12,898 nucleotides of DNA from Shimia_B sp039198835 (GTDB taxonomy: Bacteria; Pseudomonadota; Alphaproteobacteria; Rhodobacterales; Rhodobacteraceae). The notes beneath the pieces were generated by a model that did not search any database, was not told the origin of the DNA, and saw only the letters and a program-made list of their open reading frames with translations. Positions 1-6,997 of the stretch are shown piece by piece. Position 1 is the first letter of the stretch. Each line of letters begins with the position of its first letter. The stretch is from NCBI GenBank assembly GCA_039198835.1, contig JBCCTH010000068.1, positions 1 to 12,898 on the forward strand. The letters are read 5' to 3'. Position numbers and translations under genes: made by a program.

Positions 1-1
1 C

Positions 2-259
2 GCGCCGATCCAGGGGACGGCCGCCGATATCATTCGGCGCGCCATGGTGCGCATGCCCGAGGCCATCGCCGGGTTGCCCGCCAAGATGCTCTTGCAGGTC
101 CATGACGAGCTGCTCTTCGAGGTCGAAGATGGCGCAGTTGAGGATCTGACCGCCGCCGCAAGAGCGGTGATGGAAGACGCCGCGCTCCCGGTCGTCAAGA
201 TTGACGTGCCGCTGGTCGTCGATGCCGGGCGCGGGCCGAATTGGGCCGAGGCGCATTGA
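2..259 (+). CDS. polA: DNA polymerase I, C-terminal end (partial)
   Basis: This is the last 85 codons of a gene that begins before the window; the frame is open from base 2 to a TGA at 257-259. The product is the C-terminal polymerase domain of a family A DNA polymerase, which fills gaps during excision repair and removes Okazaki primers. The start reads as the conserved APIQGTAADIIRRAM helix, followed by the motif C core QVHDELLFEV, whose His-Asp-Glu carries a catalytic metal-binding acid. The protein ends about 50 residues after motif C, as is usual for PolA. Whether the upstream part keeps the 5' and 3' exonuclease domains cannot be seen here. The next gene is on the same strand after about 170 bases and looks functionally unrelated. 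Confidence 0.96.
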   Translation, partial: APIQGTAADIIRRAMVRMPEAIAGLPAKMLLQVHDELLFEVEDGAVEDLTAAARAVMEDAALPVVKIDVPLVVDAGRGPNWAEAH

Positions 260-332
260 GGGCGAGGTAGGGCAATCTTGATTGGCCATGCCGCACTTGG
301 ACCCCGCGCGCTCCCACATTCGCGGCAAGTGA

Positions 333-347
333 GCCGCCTCGGGCGGC
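333..347 (+). terminator. Possible weak terminator hairpin after polA
   Basis: GCCGCC (333-338) and GGCGGC (342-347) form a perfect GC-only 6-bp stem with a 3-base loop, about 75 bases after the polA stop. The bases that follow are only mildly T-rich, with no clean T run, so intrinsic termination is uncertain. Confidence 0.3.
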
Positions 348-427
348 GCTCAATTCTGCGTCTTTGCCATGAAGTTGGCCCAATCCAGGCTTAACCGGAG
401 GGCGTGTTCACGGTAACGAGTGGTATC

Positions 428-1081
428 ATGCGCTTCATTCTTCTTTTTATTTATCTTCTTCTTCCCACCGGCATCTCTGCCCAATCCGGCCCGAAGGTTC
501 AGATCATCGGCGATAGCCTCATGGCGACCCACGTTCTGACGGGCCGCGCGATCCCCAATGTGCTGGCGAAAGAGCTTGGCGTCTCTGTCGACAATAACGC
601 GGCGCTCGGGGCCACGATCAGGCGGATCGTGACGCAATACGAGCCGCCCAAAACGCCCGGAGCGCTGGATTGGGTCGTCATCAATGGCGGCGGCAATGAT
701 CTTTGGCTGGGCTGCGGTTGCTCGAAATGCGCGGCGAGGTTGGCGCAAATCATCTCTCCCGACGGCGCACGCGGAGCCCTTCCCGATCTGATCGCCAAGA
801 TAAGGGCAGATGGCGCGCGGGTGCTTTATGTGGGCTATCTCCGCTCGCCGGGCTTTGGATCGCCCATCGAACATTGCCGCGATGACGGCGATGAGCTTGA
901 GCGCCGCGCGGCGCAGATGGCGGCCCAGATGAACGGCGTCTGGCTGATCTCAAATGCCGAGATTGTGCCCTTTGGCGACCGCTCCTTTCACGCGTTCGAC
1001 CGCATCCACCCTTCGGTGAAAGGCTCACGTGTGATCGGAAAACGCATCGCCTCCGCGATCCGCCAACTCGACATGCGATGA
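428..1081 (+). CDS. Exported SGNH/GDSL-type hydrolase family protein
   Basis: This encodes a 217-residue protein with a signal peptide: a single Arg, then a strongly hydrophobic stretch (residues 3-13), with likely cleavage after ISA near residue 18. The SGNH blocks are in order: block I IIGDSLMA with nucleophile Ser30, a Gly of block II near 61, block III GGGND with Asn90, and block V DRIHP with Asp191 and His194. The family hydrolyses esters or removes acyl and acetyl groups from lipids, sugars or peptidoglycan; the substrate is not predictable here. An unusual cluster Cys96-x-Cys98-x2-Cys101 directly follows block III, with a further Cys150. The ATG at 428 was chosen because it opens the signal peptide; a GTG at 404 adds eight residues but has a GGAGG only two bases upstream, too close to serve it. 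The ribosome site for 428 is poor, so the start is moderately sure. Confidence 0.85.
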   Translation: MRFILLFIYLLLPTGISAQSGPKVQIIGDSLMATHVLTGRAIPNVLAKELGVSVDNNAALGATIRRIVTQYEPPKTPGALDWVVINGGGNDLWLGCGCSKCAARLAQIISPDGARGALPDLIAKIRADGARVLYVGYLRSPGFGSPIEHCRDDGDELERRAAQMAAQMNGVWLISNAEIVPFGDRSFHAFDRIHPSVKGSRVIGKRIASAIRQLDMR

Positions 1082-1100
1082 GCCGCCAGAGGCCGCGCAA

Positions 1101-1105
1101 GGGAG
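1101..1105 (+). promoter_or_regulatory. Ribosome binding site for the rluE TTG start
   Basis: GGGAG lies seven bases before TTG 1113. It fixes this non-ATG start, because the nearby ATG at 1106 is out of frame with the pseudouridine synthase. Confidence 0.6.
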
Positions 1106-1112
1106 ATGCGAT

Positions 1113-1652
1113 TTGATCCTTCTCTTCAACAAGCCGATGAATGTGCTCAGCCAATTCACCGATGAGGGGCGATGGCGGGGCCTCAAGCATTTCATCGATC
1201 AACCGGGGGTATATGCCGCCGGGCGGCTCGACCGCGATAGCGAGGGCCTTCTCGTTTTAACCGATGATGGCCGCTTGCAGGCGCGCATCACCTCGCCCAA
1301 GGCAAAGCTCGCTAAAACTTATCTCGTGCAGGTTGAAGGCACCCCGGAAGACGCCGCGCTGGGGGCCTTGCGCGCGGGCGTCGACCTCAAGGATGGGCGC
1401 ACGCGCCCGGTGGATGTCGCCCGGATCGAAGCGCCTTCGATCTGGGAGCGCGACCCGCCGATCCGGGTGCGAAAGTCGATCCCCGATTGTTGGCTGCGGC
1501 TCACGCTCAGAGAGGGCAAGAACCGCCAGATCCGGCGTATGACGGCCCATATCGGCCATCCGACGCTGCGTATTGTGCGCTGGGCTATTGGGCCATGGGA
1601 GATCGGGCGGTTAGAACCGGGGCAATGGATCAAGACTGACACGAGGCTCTAG
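1113..1652 (+). CDS. rluE: 23S rRNA pseudouridine synthase, RluE type
   Basis: This 179-residue enzyme of the RsuA/RluB/E/F family isomerises a uridine in 23S rRNA; the RluE target in E. coli is U2457 in the peptidyl transferase region. The sequence follows E. coli RluE closely as I recall it: FNKPMNVLSQFTDE at the N-terminus, then the catalytic motif GVYAAGRLDRDSEGLLVL with catalytic Asp40. Further on are NPPIR/DPPIRVRKSIP-like and EGKNRQIRRMTAHIGHPTLR segments, the latter typical RNA-contacting C-terminal sequence. There is no N-terminal S4 domain, as in RluE and unlike RsuA or RluB. The start is TTG, supported by GGGAG seven bases upstream and by the family N-terminus. The stop TAG is one base from the next ATG, so it is probably co-transcribed with the crotonase gene, although no functional link is evident. 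Confidence 0.93.
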   Translation: MILLFNKPMNVLSQFTDEGRWRGLKHFIDQPGVYAAGRLDRDSEGLLVLTDDGRLQARITSPKAKLAKTYLVQVEGTPEDAALGALRAGVDLKDGRTRPVDVARIEAPSIWERDPPIRVRKSIPDCWLRLTLREGKNRQIRRMTAHIGHPTLRIVRWAIGPWEIGRLEPGQWIKTDTRL

Positions 1653-1653
1653 C

Positions 1654-2442
1654 ATGCTCGTCACCACTGACATTCAAGACAATCTGGCGACGGTGACCCT
1701 CAACCGCGCCGAGAAGAAAAACGCGCTCAACTTCGAAATGCTCAGCGCGCTTGAAGACACATGTGACGCGCTCTCGCGGGCAAAGGCTGTCCGCGCGATC
1801 ATCATCACTGGGGCGGGCGAGAGCTTTAGCGCGGGCATCGACACCTCGATGATGATGGCCATGGCGGGCGATCTTGATGGGCTCAAGGCGCGCATGGTCG
1901 ATGTTGATGCCACGGGCGCGAATGAGTTTCAGCGCCCCATGACGTGTTGGTCGGCGCTTCATGTGCCGGTCATCGCTGCCATCGAAGGCCATTGCTTTGG
2001 CGCGGGCATGCAGCTCGCGCTCGGAGCCGATTTCAGGATCGCCGCGCCCGATGCGCGGCTCTCAATCATGGAGGCGAAATGGGGTCTGATCCCGGATATG
2101 GGGATCAGCCAGTTCCTGCCCGCCTTGCTGCCCGCGGACCGGGCGAAACTTCTCATCATGACAGGTGAGGAGCTTTCTGGCGCTGAGGCTTTGCGCCTGG
2201 GCCTTGTGACCGAGACGAGCGAGAGCCCGCTTGAAAGGGCGCGCGCGCTCGGTAAGCTCCTTGCGGCAAAATCGCCCGAGGCCGTGCGCGATGCCAAGAG
2301 GCTGGTCAACGCGGCTTGGCCAAGCGCGGGCGATCAAGGGCTGGCCCGGGAAGCCGCGTATCAGTCAGCGCTCATGGGATCGCCGAACCAGATTGAGGCG
2401 ATCCGTGCCAACCTGCAAAAGCGCGCGCCAGACTTTGCCTGA
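1654..2442 (+). CDS. Crotonase-fold enoyl-CoA hydratase/isomerase family protein
   Basis: This 262-residue protein has the normal length and fold of the crotonase superfamily, which acts on acyl-CoA thioesters using two backbone NH groups as an oxyanion hole. Those appear as FSAGIDTSMM (about 58-67) and HCFGAGMQLALGADFRIA (113-130). In mitochondrial enoyl-CoA hydratase the catalytic pair is Glu144 and Glu164. By my alignment the first position is Gln120 here and the second is Glu140, within SIMEAKWGLIPDMG, where Asp148 matches the third acid of dienoyl-CoA isomerase. A simple hydratase is therefore not assured, and an isomerase or another CoA reaction is possible. ATG 1654 sits seven bases after ACGAGG and one base after the rluE stop. 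The gene ends about 16 bases before the YdeI-family start. Confidence 0.9.
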   Translation: MLVTTDIQDNLATVTLNRAEKKNALNFEMLSALEDTCDALSRAKAVRAIIITGAGESFSAGIDTSMMMAMAGDLDGLKARMVDVDATGANEFQRPMTCWSALHVPVIAAIEGHCFGAGMQLALGADFRIAAPDARLSIMEAKWGLIPDMGISQFLPALLPADRAKLLIMTGEELSGAEALRLGLVTETSESPLERARALGKLLAAKSPEAVRDAKRLVNAAWPSAGDQGLAREAAYQSALMGSPNQIEAIRANLQKRAPDFA

Positions 2443-2447
2443 TTTTC

Positions 2448-2452
2448 AGGAA
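2448..2452 (+). promoter_or_regulatory. Ribosome binding site deciding the YdeI-family start
   Basis: AGGAA ends six bases before GTG 2459 but directly abuts GTG 2453, so it favours the downstream of the two in-frame GTG codons. Confidence 0.5.
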
Positions 2453-2458
2453 GTGGAC

Positions 2459-2998
2459 GTGCGCTCGCGCGCTGAACTGCGCGAATGGCTTCAGCAAAAC
2501 CATGGCCAGAGCGAGAGCGTCTGGCTGGTTTTCTGGAAGAAACACACGCCCCATTACACGCCCATAGGAGAGCTGATCAGCGAGCTTTTGTGTTGGGGCT
2601 GGGTTGATGCAGTCACCCGCGGTGTTGATGGGAATAGAAGCTCGGTGCGTGCCGCGCCCCGACGCCCGCAAAGCGCTTGGTCGGCCGTTAACAAAGCCAA
2701 GGTCGAGGAGGCGCGTGCGGCGGGGCTCATGCAACCATCCGGGGAGGCTGCGATTGCGCGCGCCAAGGCAAACGGGATGTGGAGCTTTCTTGACGATGTC
2801 GAGCGCCTTGAAGTGCCCGATGATCTCGCGATCGCTCTCGCACCCTTTCGCGACATCTGGGAGGCTTATCCAAGGAGCGTGAAGCGCGGAATGCTCGAAT
2901 TCATCAAAACCGCGAAGCGCCCCGAGACCCGCGCCAGGCGCATCGCCGATCTCGTCGAAGATGCAAGCGCCGGCCTGAGGCCCCGCAACTTCCGCTAA
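2459..2998 (+). CDS. YdeI/OmpD-associated family protein
   Basis: This 179-residue soluble protein belongs to the YdeI/OmpD-associated family. Its members are small cytosolic proteins with a bacteriocin-protection or stress-related annotation but no firm biochemical role. Recognisable blocks in order are RSRAELREWL at the start, VWLVFWKKHTP (21-31), ELLCWGWVDAVTRGVD (42-57), SAWSAVNKAKVE (72-83), AKANGMWSFLDDVE (102-115) and the C-terminal block SVKRGMLEFIKTAKRPETRARRI (about 140-162, longer string split by family identity). The protein ends AGLRPRNFR, where relatives also end. GTG 2459 is chosen by spacing to AGGAA; GTG 2453 would add two residues. It lies 16 bases after the crotonase stop and is probably in the same transcript. 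Confidence 0.87.
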   Translation: MRSRAELREWLQQNHGQSESVWLVFWKKHTPHYTPIGELISELLCWGWVDAVTRGVDGNRSSVRAAPRRPQSAWSAVNKAKVEEARAAGLMQPSGEAAIARAKANGMWSFLDDVERLEVPDDLAIALAPFRDIWEAYPRSVKRGMLEFIKTAKRPETRARRIADLVEDASAGLRPRNFR

Positions 2999-3069
2999 AG
3001 CGGGTCTCGCAGGCTTCGCGTAAAGCGCGCGCTGTGATACATTCCGCGAAAGTGATTTTAGGAAAACCC

Positions 3070-4818
3070 ATGTTGGAAGTTGCATTCCGCTACGCGGTCC
3101 TCGCTGTTGCGACGGCAATTCTTTTGCTGATCTTTTGGAAAGCCGTCGTCTTTCTCTGGAAACCCAGCGATCAATCCGCGTTCGCGGTCAAACCTTTCGT
3201 CATCGTCGATCCGGCTGGCGACATGACAAGCGGTGAGGCGGGGCTCGCGCGCATGCTCATCGCCCGGGTCAATGAGCTTCAAGACAAGCTCGACCGCTCG
3301 AATTCGATCCTTGAGAGAGCGCGAGGGGAGAAGAAGAAGGAGGAAGAGGTAACAACTTATGCGGCAGGGCGGCAAGGTCGGCTCAACAGCTTTTCGATCT
3401 CCGGCATTTTCGCGGAACCCGACAAACTCGATCTCACGTTTCAAGGGATTGATATCGGAGGGTTTCTTTCCTGGTTCGCAAAGCAGGTTCGCCCGAAACA
3501 GAAAAGCCTGACCTTTACGATTTCGCGCAATGGCGAGACGTTCGGAGCGGCGGGTGATGTGAGCGCCTTGGGGATCGAGGGCGTCCCTACGATCTGGATC
3601 GAGCCCGATAGGCCGTCGGTCCACGCGATTGTCGATGAATTGGCGCTGCGCCTTGTGAGCCTGCGGGTCACCGAAAAGAACGCCTGGATGACTGAGCTTG
3701 ATCGCCAGACCTTCCGCGAGCTGATTGAAACCGTTCCCCGCACCGAAGAGAAACAGGAACCCTTCATTACGTCTATCGACCGCAAGCGGCATTTTGAGGC
3801 GATTTTCGCGTTTCTCTCGAAGCTGACGGACCGGTTCGAAAACCTACAGGGCCTCACAATCATCACAGCCGAAACAGCGCGGCTTTCAGGCCGGTTCGAG
3901 GAGGCCATTGTTCTTTTGGAGGTTGCGCTAGCGGCAGAAACCGCGCGCGCCCCGGCAGACCAAAACGCAGATCTCTTGCAGGAGATCGAAGGCGCGTTGA
4001 CGCAAAACCGCTCTGCGCTCAACGCGGGAGAACTGGAATTGACGGTCACAGCCGCGCTGCGTTTGCCCATAGACGGCCCGCCGGGCCCCGCGCTTGGCGG
4101 CGGGCCACCAACGCCGTTGGAACTCCGTCCGAGTGCGTCAGTCACGATAACGAGGCCTCTGGTTTCCGAGCTTGAGCGCGCGGCATCGAACCGCTTCAAA
4201 GAGGTATTCACCGCGCTTAAAGCGAAAGAAGGCTCGGGGGGCTATGACAGCCTCGCCAGCCTTTATGCGCCTTACGGCATCCATGTCGATCCGAAGTTCC
4301 TGCCATGGAACCGTGCATATCTGCTCCATGTCGAGAAAGCAGGACGCGCCCTTGATCCCGATTTCACCCTTGCTTGTTGGGACGCGCCGCGCTCCGCGGC
4401 TTTGCCCGTGCTTTTCACCGAGGGAGGCGAGAGCAACGGTCTTTTCGCCCCCGGTCGCGGGGATCCCGAAAGCTGGTCGGCGCGTCGGATCAAGCTCGGC
4501 CTCGCCGATCTGGAGAGCGCGGCCATGGGCATCAGCTCGTGGAGCGGGTTCGCCCGCGCCATCGAACAGCAGGTGTCAAACCTCGTTCATGTCGCGGTGG
4601 GCGGGCAGATGGCGCGGGTCGATAGCGCGGCCTCTGACCCGCTCTTTTTCGCCCACCGCTGCAACATCGACAGGCTCTGGGCGCGCTGGCAGGCTGTCAA
4701 TGACTGGCCCGCCTCTGACCCAAGCCTTGATGCGGGCTTTCTCGACGAGCCGCTTGAACCTTTCGGGCTCACGGTGGCCGAAGTCCTCGATATCTCGAAA
4801 CTGGGCTACGCGTACTGA
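3070..4818 (+). CDS. Membrane-anchored protein with C-terminal degenerate tyrosinase domain
   Basis: This 582-residue protein has no gene name I recognise. From the start: one membrane helix (about 6-30) with no clear cleavage site, a charged helical stretch likely to be coiled coil (55-93), and an undefined alpha/beta-like domain (about 105-225). Next are a helical TPR-like segment (about 240-320), a Gly/Pro-rich linker (335-350) and a tyrosinase/haemocyanin-type domain (about 365-545). The CuA signature is present as H405-x4-FLPW-N414-RAYLLHVE, with Asn where a copper His belongs. The CuB region reads S503-N-L-V-H507 and DPLFFAH529-R530-CNIDRLW, with Ser and Arg at the usual ligand positions. 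Only His405 and His507 look retained, so oxidase activity is unlikely and a structural or binding role is more plausible. ATG 3070 has AGGA six bases upstream; a GTG at 3034 would add 12 residues. The first third looks lower in GC than its neighbours. It converges on recR with seven bases between. Confidence 0.8.
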   Translation: MLEVAFRYAVLAVATAILLLIFWKAVVFLWKPSDQSAFAVKPFVIVDPAGDMTSGEAGLARMLIARVNELQDKLDRSNSILERARGEKKKEEEVTTYAAGRQGRLNSFSISGIFAEPDKLDLTFQGIDIGGFLSWFAKQVRPKQKSLTFTISRNGETFGAAGDVSALGIEGVPTIWIEPDRPSVHAIVDELALRLVSLRVTEKNAWMTELDRQTFRELIETVPRTEEKQEPFITSIDRKRHFEAIFAFLSKLTDRFENLQGLTIITAETARLSGRFEEAIVLLEVALAAETARAPADQNADLLQEIEGALTQNRSALNAGELELTVTAALRLPIDGPPGPALGGGPPTPLELRPSASVTITRPLVSELERAASNRFKEVFTALKAKEGSGGYDSLASLYAPYGIHVDPKFLPWNRAYLLHVEKAGRALDPDFTLACWDAPRSAALPVLFTEGGESNGLFAPGRGDPESWSARRIKLGLADLESAAMGISSWSGFARAIEQQVSNLVHVAVGGQMARVDSAASDPLFFAHRCNIDRLWARWQAVNDWPASDPSLDAGFLDEPLEPFGLTVAEVLDISKLGYAY

Positions 4819-4825
4819 GCGCCCG

Positions 4826-5419
4826 TCAGAAAGCCTTCCGCGCCTTGAGTGCTGCTGAAATCGTCCCGTCATCGAGATAGTCGAGCTCCCCGCCGACGGG
4901 GACGCCCTGCGCCAGGCTGGTGATGGTAATACCCGGGAGCTCTTCGGCGATGTAATGCGCCGTGGTCTGACCATCGACCGTCGCGGGGAGGGCCAAAATG
5001 ACCTCGGTAATGCTCTCCTCGGGGATGCGGGCCAGAAGGCGCGGGATGCGAAGCTCATCAGGCCCGATCGCATCGAGGGCCGAAAGGGTCCCGCCCAAGA
5101 CATGATAGCGCCCGCGAAAGACCCCGGCACGCTCCATCGCCCAGAGATCGGCGACATCTTCGACGATGCATAGCTCGCCCGTGGCGCGTTTGGGCGAGGT
5201 GCAGATCGCGCAGCGATCAGAGGTGGTGATATTGCCGCAATTGATGCATTCGCGCGCTGTAGCGGCGACCTCGGCCATGGTCTCCGCCAGCGGCCCCAAA
5301 AGCTGGCCACGCTTTTTGACGAGATGAAGCGCCGCACGGCGCGCCGAGCGGGGGCCGAGGCCGGGCAGGCGGGCCATAAGGTCAATGAGCGTTTCGAGAG
5401 AGGAGATATCGTCGGCCAT
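4826..5419 (-). CDS. recR: Recombination mediator protein RecR
   Basis: RecR forms a ring with RecO (and RecF) that helps RecA load on gapped, SSB-coated DNA. The 197-residue protein is the standard length and has every domain: an N-terminal helix-hairpin-helix ARLPGLGPRSARRAALHL (16-33), a zinc finger formed by Cys58-x2-Cys61 and Cys70-x2-Cys73, a Toprim segment starting LCIVEDVADLWAMERAG (83-99), and the C-terminal part ending near VGGELDYLDDGTI with the family's Walker-B-like region. The ATG at 5419 matches the family N-terminus, although its ribosome site is weak, in line with translation as the last gene of a minus-strand operon. It lies 30 bases downstream of the TraB/GumN gene and in the usual neighbourhood of dnaX and ybaB. 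Confidence 0.97.
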   Translation of the reverse strand: MADDISSLETLIDLMARLPGLGPRSARRAALHLVKKRGQLLGPLAETMAEVAATARECINCGNITTSDRCAICTSPKRATGELCIVEDVADLWAMERAGVFRGRYHVLGGTLSALDAIGPDELRIPRLLARIPEESITEVILALPATVDGQTTAHYIAEELPGITITSLAQGVPVGGELDYLDDGTISAALKARKAF

Positions 5420-5449
5420 GGTCGTCTTTTCGCGCGGTCTCCGGTGGAC

Positions 5450-6457
5450 TTAGCGCTCTCTTTCTCCCGCGACCATGATCCGTTCGACCGTAAAGCCCCG
5501 TGCGCGCAAAAGTGCGACGAGCCCGGTTTCTCCCGGCAAATGAAAAGCGCCCACGGCCATCACCACATCGCCGTTCAAGAGCTCTTCTTCGATGCCCTTG
5601 ACCCAAAGCGCGTTGCGATCCCTCAACAGATAGCTGTCGGCCGCTTCAAGATAGGTTTGAGCCCGTTCCACGCCGAACACCTCTTCGAGGTAGAGCGTGT
5701 CCCAAGCCATCATCTCACCGAGGCGGCCCTGGGCATAAAGGGCCATGCCGGCTTGTCGCCCCGCGCTATCGCGCCTTGGCTGCGTGTAGGCTCCAAAAAC
5801 CTGAAGGATGCCGTGGAGCTCTTCTTTGCGCGCGGGCTTGGAAAGCTCGGTAAGAAAAAGCCCCTGGGGCTCGAGGCCCCGCTCTTCAGCACCCGCCAGA
5901 AGCCCTTCAAGGAGAATGAGATCATCCATGATCGGGAAGACGCCCGCGTTGAAATCGTTGCAGGGTTCATGGAGCAAGAGATCTGCCAAAGCGACATCTG
6001 TGAGGATCGTCCAGGGCTGGCTGAGCCCCATGCCGGAATAAAAGGTTCGCACCCAAGGCAGGATCTCGGCCTCGAAAGGCGCGGGCTGCGCCGTGCCGCG
6101 AGAATTGCGCCAGCGCAGGCTATCGAGCGGATCATTGCGAAAAAAGCGCCGTTGAGACAAACGCCGCTCGCTCTCGGTTGCGATGATGCGCGCGCGCGCC
6201 AAGGCTTCCTCGAGTTCGGGGGGAAGATCGAGCATCACCCGCGCATTGCTGTGCTTGGTGCCGTAAAGATGAGAGCGGGCGCCATTGGGCGCTGTGATCT
6301 GCCAGAACCGCCCAAGCCCGTTGGGAATGGCGCTGGCCCGGGCGGTGATCTCGCGGCGCTCGCTCTCGCTGGCCCATTGCGGCGGAAGCGTCAGCTCTGA
6401 GACCTCGCAGACCGCTCTTGTTGCCCAGGCGGCTGCTTGCAGATTTGCGGCGCTCAA
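5450..6457 (-). CDS. TraB/GumN family protein, probably exported
   Basis: This encodes at least 335 residues of the TraB/GumN family, whose animal relatives (TIKI) are membrane metalloproteases; the bacterial function is largely unknown. Family marks are the N-terminal SHLYGTKHS block (GTKH at 66-69, a putative metal site), a helical middle, and the C-terminal VVMAVGAFHLPGETGLVALL block (298-317) with His306. The TTG at 6457 is the first ordinary start codon in frame. Reading upstream, however, the frame stays open to 6559 and encodes a hydrophobic segment, LGRSFAGLAALSIGLL, followed by SAANLQAAA, which looks like a signal peptide cut short by that start. The true start may be ATT 6505 or CTG 6481, overlapping or abutting the ybaB stop (6499-6501). 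It sits between ybaB and recR, probably in one operon. Confidence 0.85.
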   Translation of the reverse strand: MSAANLQAAAWATRAVCEVSELTLPPQWASESERREITARASAIPNGLGRFWQITAPNGARSHLYGTKHSNARVMLDLPPELEEALARARIIATESERRLSQRRFFRNDPLDSLRWRNSRGTAQPAPFEAEILPWVRTFYSGMGLSQPWTILTDVALADLLLHEPCNDFNAGVFPIMDDLILLEGLLAGAEERGLEPQGLFLTELSKPARKEELHGILQVFGAYTQPRRDSAGRQAGMALYAQGRLGEMMAWDTLYLEEVFGVERAQTYLEAADSYLLRDRNALWVKGIEEELLNGDVVMAVGAFHLPGETGLVALLRARGFTVERIMVAGERER

Positions 6458-6498
6458 GAGCCCAATAGACAGCGCTGCCAGCCCTGCGAAACTCCGGC

Positions 6499-6843
6499 CT
6501 AGAATGGCAGCTTCATATCCGCGGGAAGCCCGAGACCCTCTGTGATCTTGGCCATTTCAGACTGGCTCTTTTCGATGGCCTTCGTCTGCGCCTCTTTGAT
6601 CGCCGCGAGGATGAGATCTTCGACCACTTCCTTCTCATTGGGATCAAAGATCGACGGGTCGATATCAAGCCCCGTGAGTTCGCCCTTGGCGGTTGCTGTG
6701 GCCTTCACAAGCCCCGCGCCGCTTTCGCCCACGACCGTCAACGACGCGAGCTCTTCCTGGAGCTCAGCCATCTTGCTTTGGACTTCCTGGGCTTTTTTCA
6801 TCATCCCGGCCATGTCGCCGAGGCCACCTAGACCTTTGAGCAT
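6499..6843 (-). CDS. ybaB: Nucleoid-associated protein, YbaB/EbfC family
   Basis: This 114-residue protein is a small dimeric DNA-binding protein of the YbaB/EbfC family, which coats the nucleoid and in many bacteria is encoded between dnaX and recR. It begins MLKGLGGLGDMAGMMKKAQE, the standard N-terminus, has the long helix with VQSKMAELQEELA, the central VVGESGAGLVKATATAKGEL strand region, and ends with the C-terminal amphipathic helix. The ATG at 6843 has an excellent ribosome site (AAAGGAGA, six bases upstream), so a longer reading upstream is unlikely. About 155 bases separate it from the GNAT gene upstream, leaving room for its own promoter. Its stop overlaps the probable signal-peptide coding region of the TraB/GumN gene, so those two are likely translationally coupled. 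Confidence 0.95.
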   Translation of the reverse strand: MLKGLGGLGDMAGMMKKAQEVQSKMAELQEELASLTVVGESGAGLVKATATAKGELTGLDIDPSIFDPNEKEVVEDLILAAIKEAQTKAIEKSQSEMAKITEGLGLPADMKLPF

Positions 6844-6997
6844 ATCGCGTCTCCTTTGCGCTAAAGATGCGGGGTACTCGGTGTGATTGCAAGTAGAGCG
6901 CGGGTGACGAGGGTTAGCGGAGGCTCCGGTGGCGTGTCCGCCCGACAAACGCCGCTCATGCTTCCCGAAATATGGGGCACAAAGGCGTCAGCTTAGA

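Noticed and set aside
2372..3118. Minus-strand open frame (248 codons) opposite the YdeI-family gene
   Set aside because: The plus strand shows family-specific blocks along the whole length; the minus translation shows none.
3070..4818. Active tyrosinase or polyphenol oxidase
   Set aside because: At least three copper-ligand positions are Asn, Ser and Arg, so a functional binuclear copper site is not supported despite the recognisable fold.
5324..6400. Long plus-strand open frame (358 codons) opposite the recR start and TraB/GumN gene
   Set aside because: Its translation has no recognisable family pattern and a composition typical of the reverse frame of GC-rich genes. The minus strand encodes clear RecR and TraB/GumN motifs.
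6844..6948. Longer N-terminus for YbaB, back to 6948
   Set aside because: The ATG at 6843 has a near-ideal ribosome site and the family's usual N-terminus; the upstream part is Arg/His-rich without similarity I recognise.
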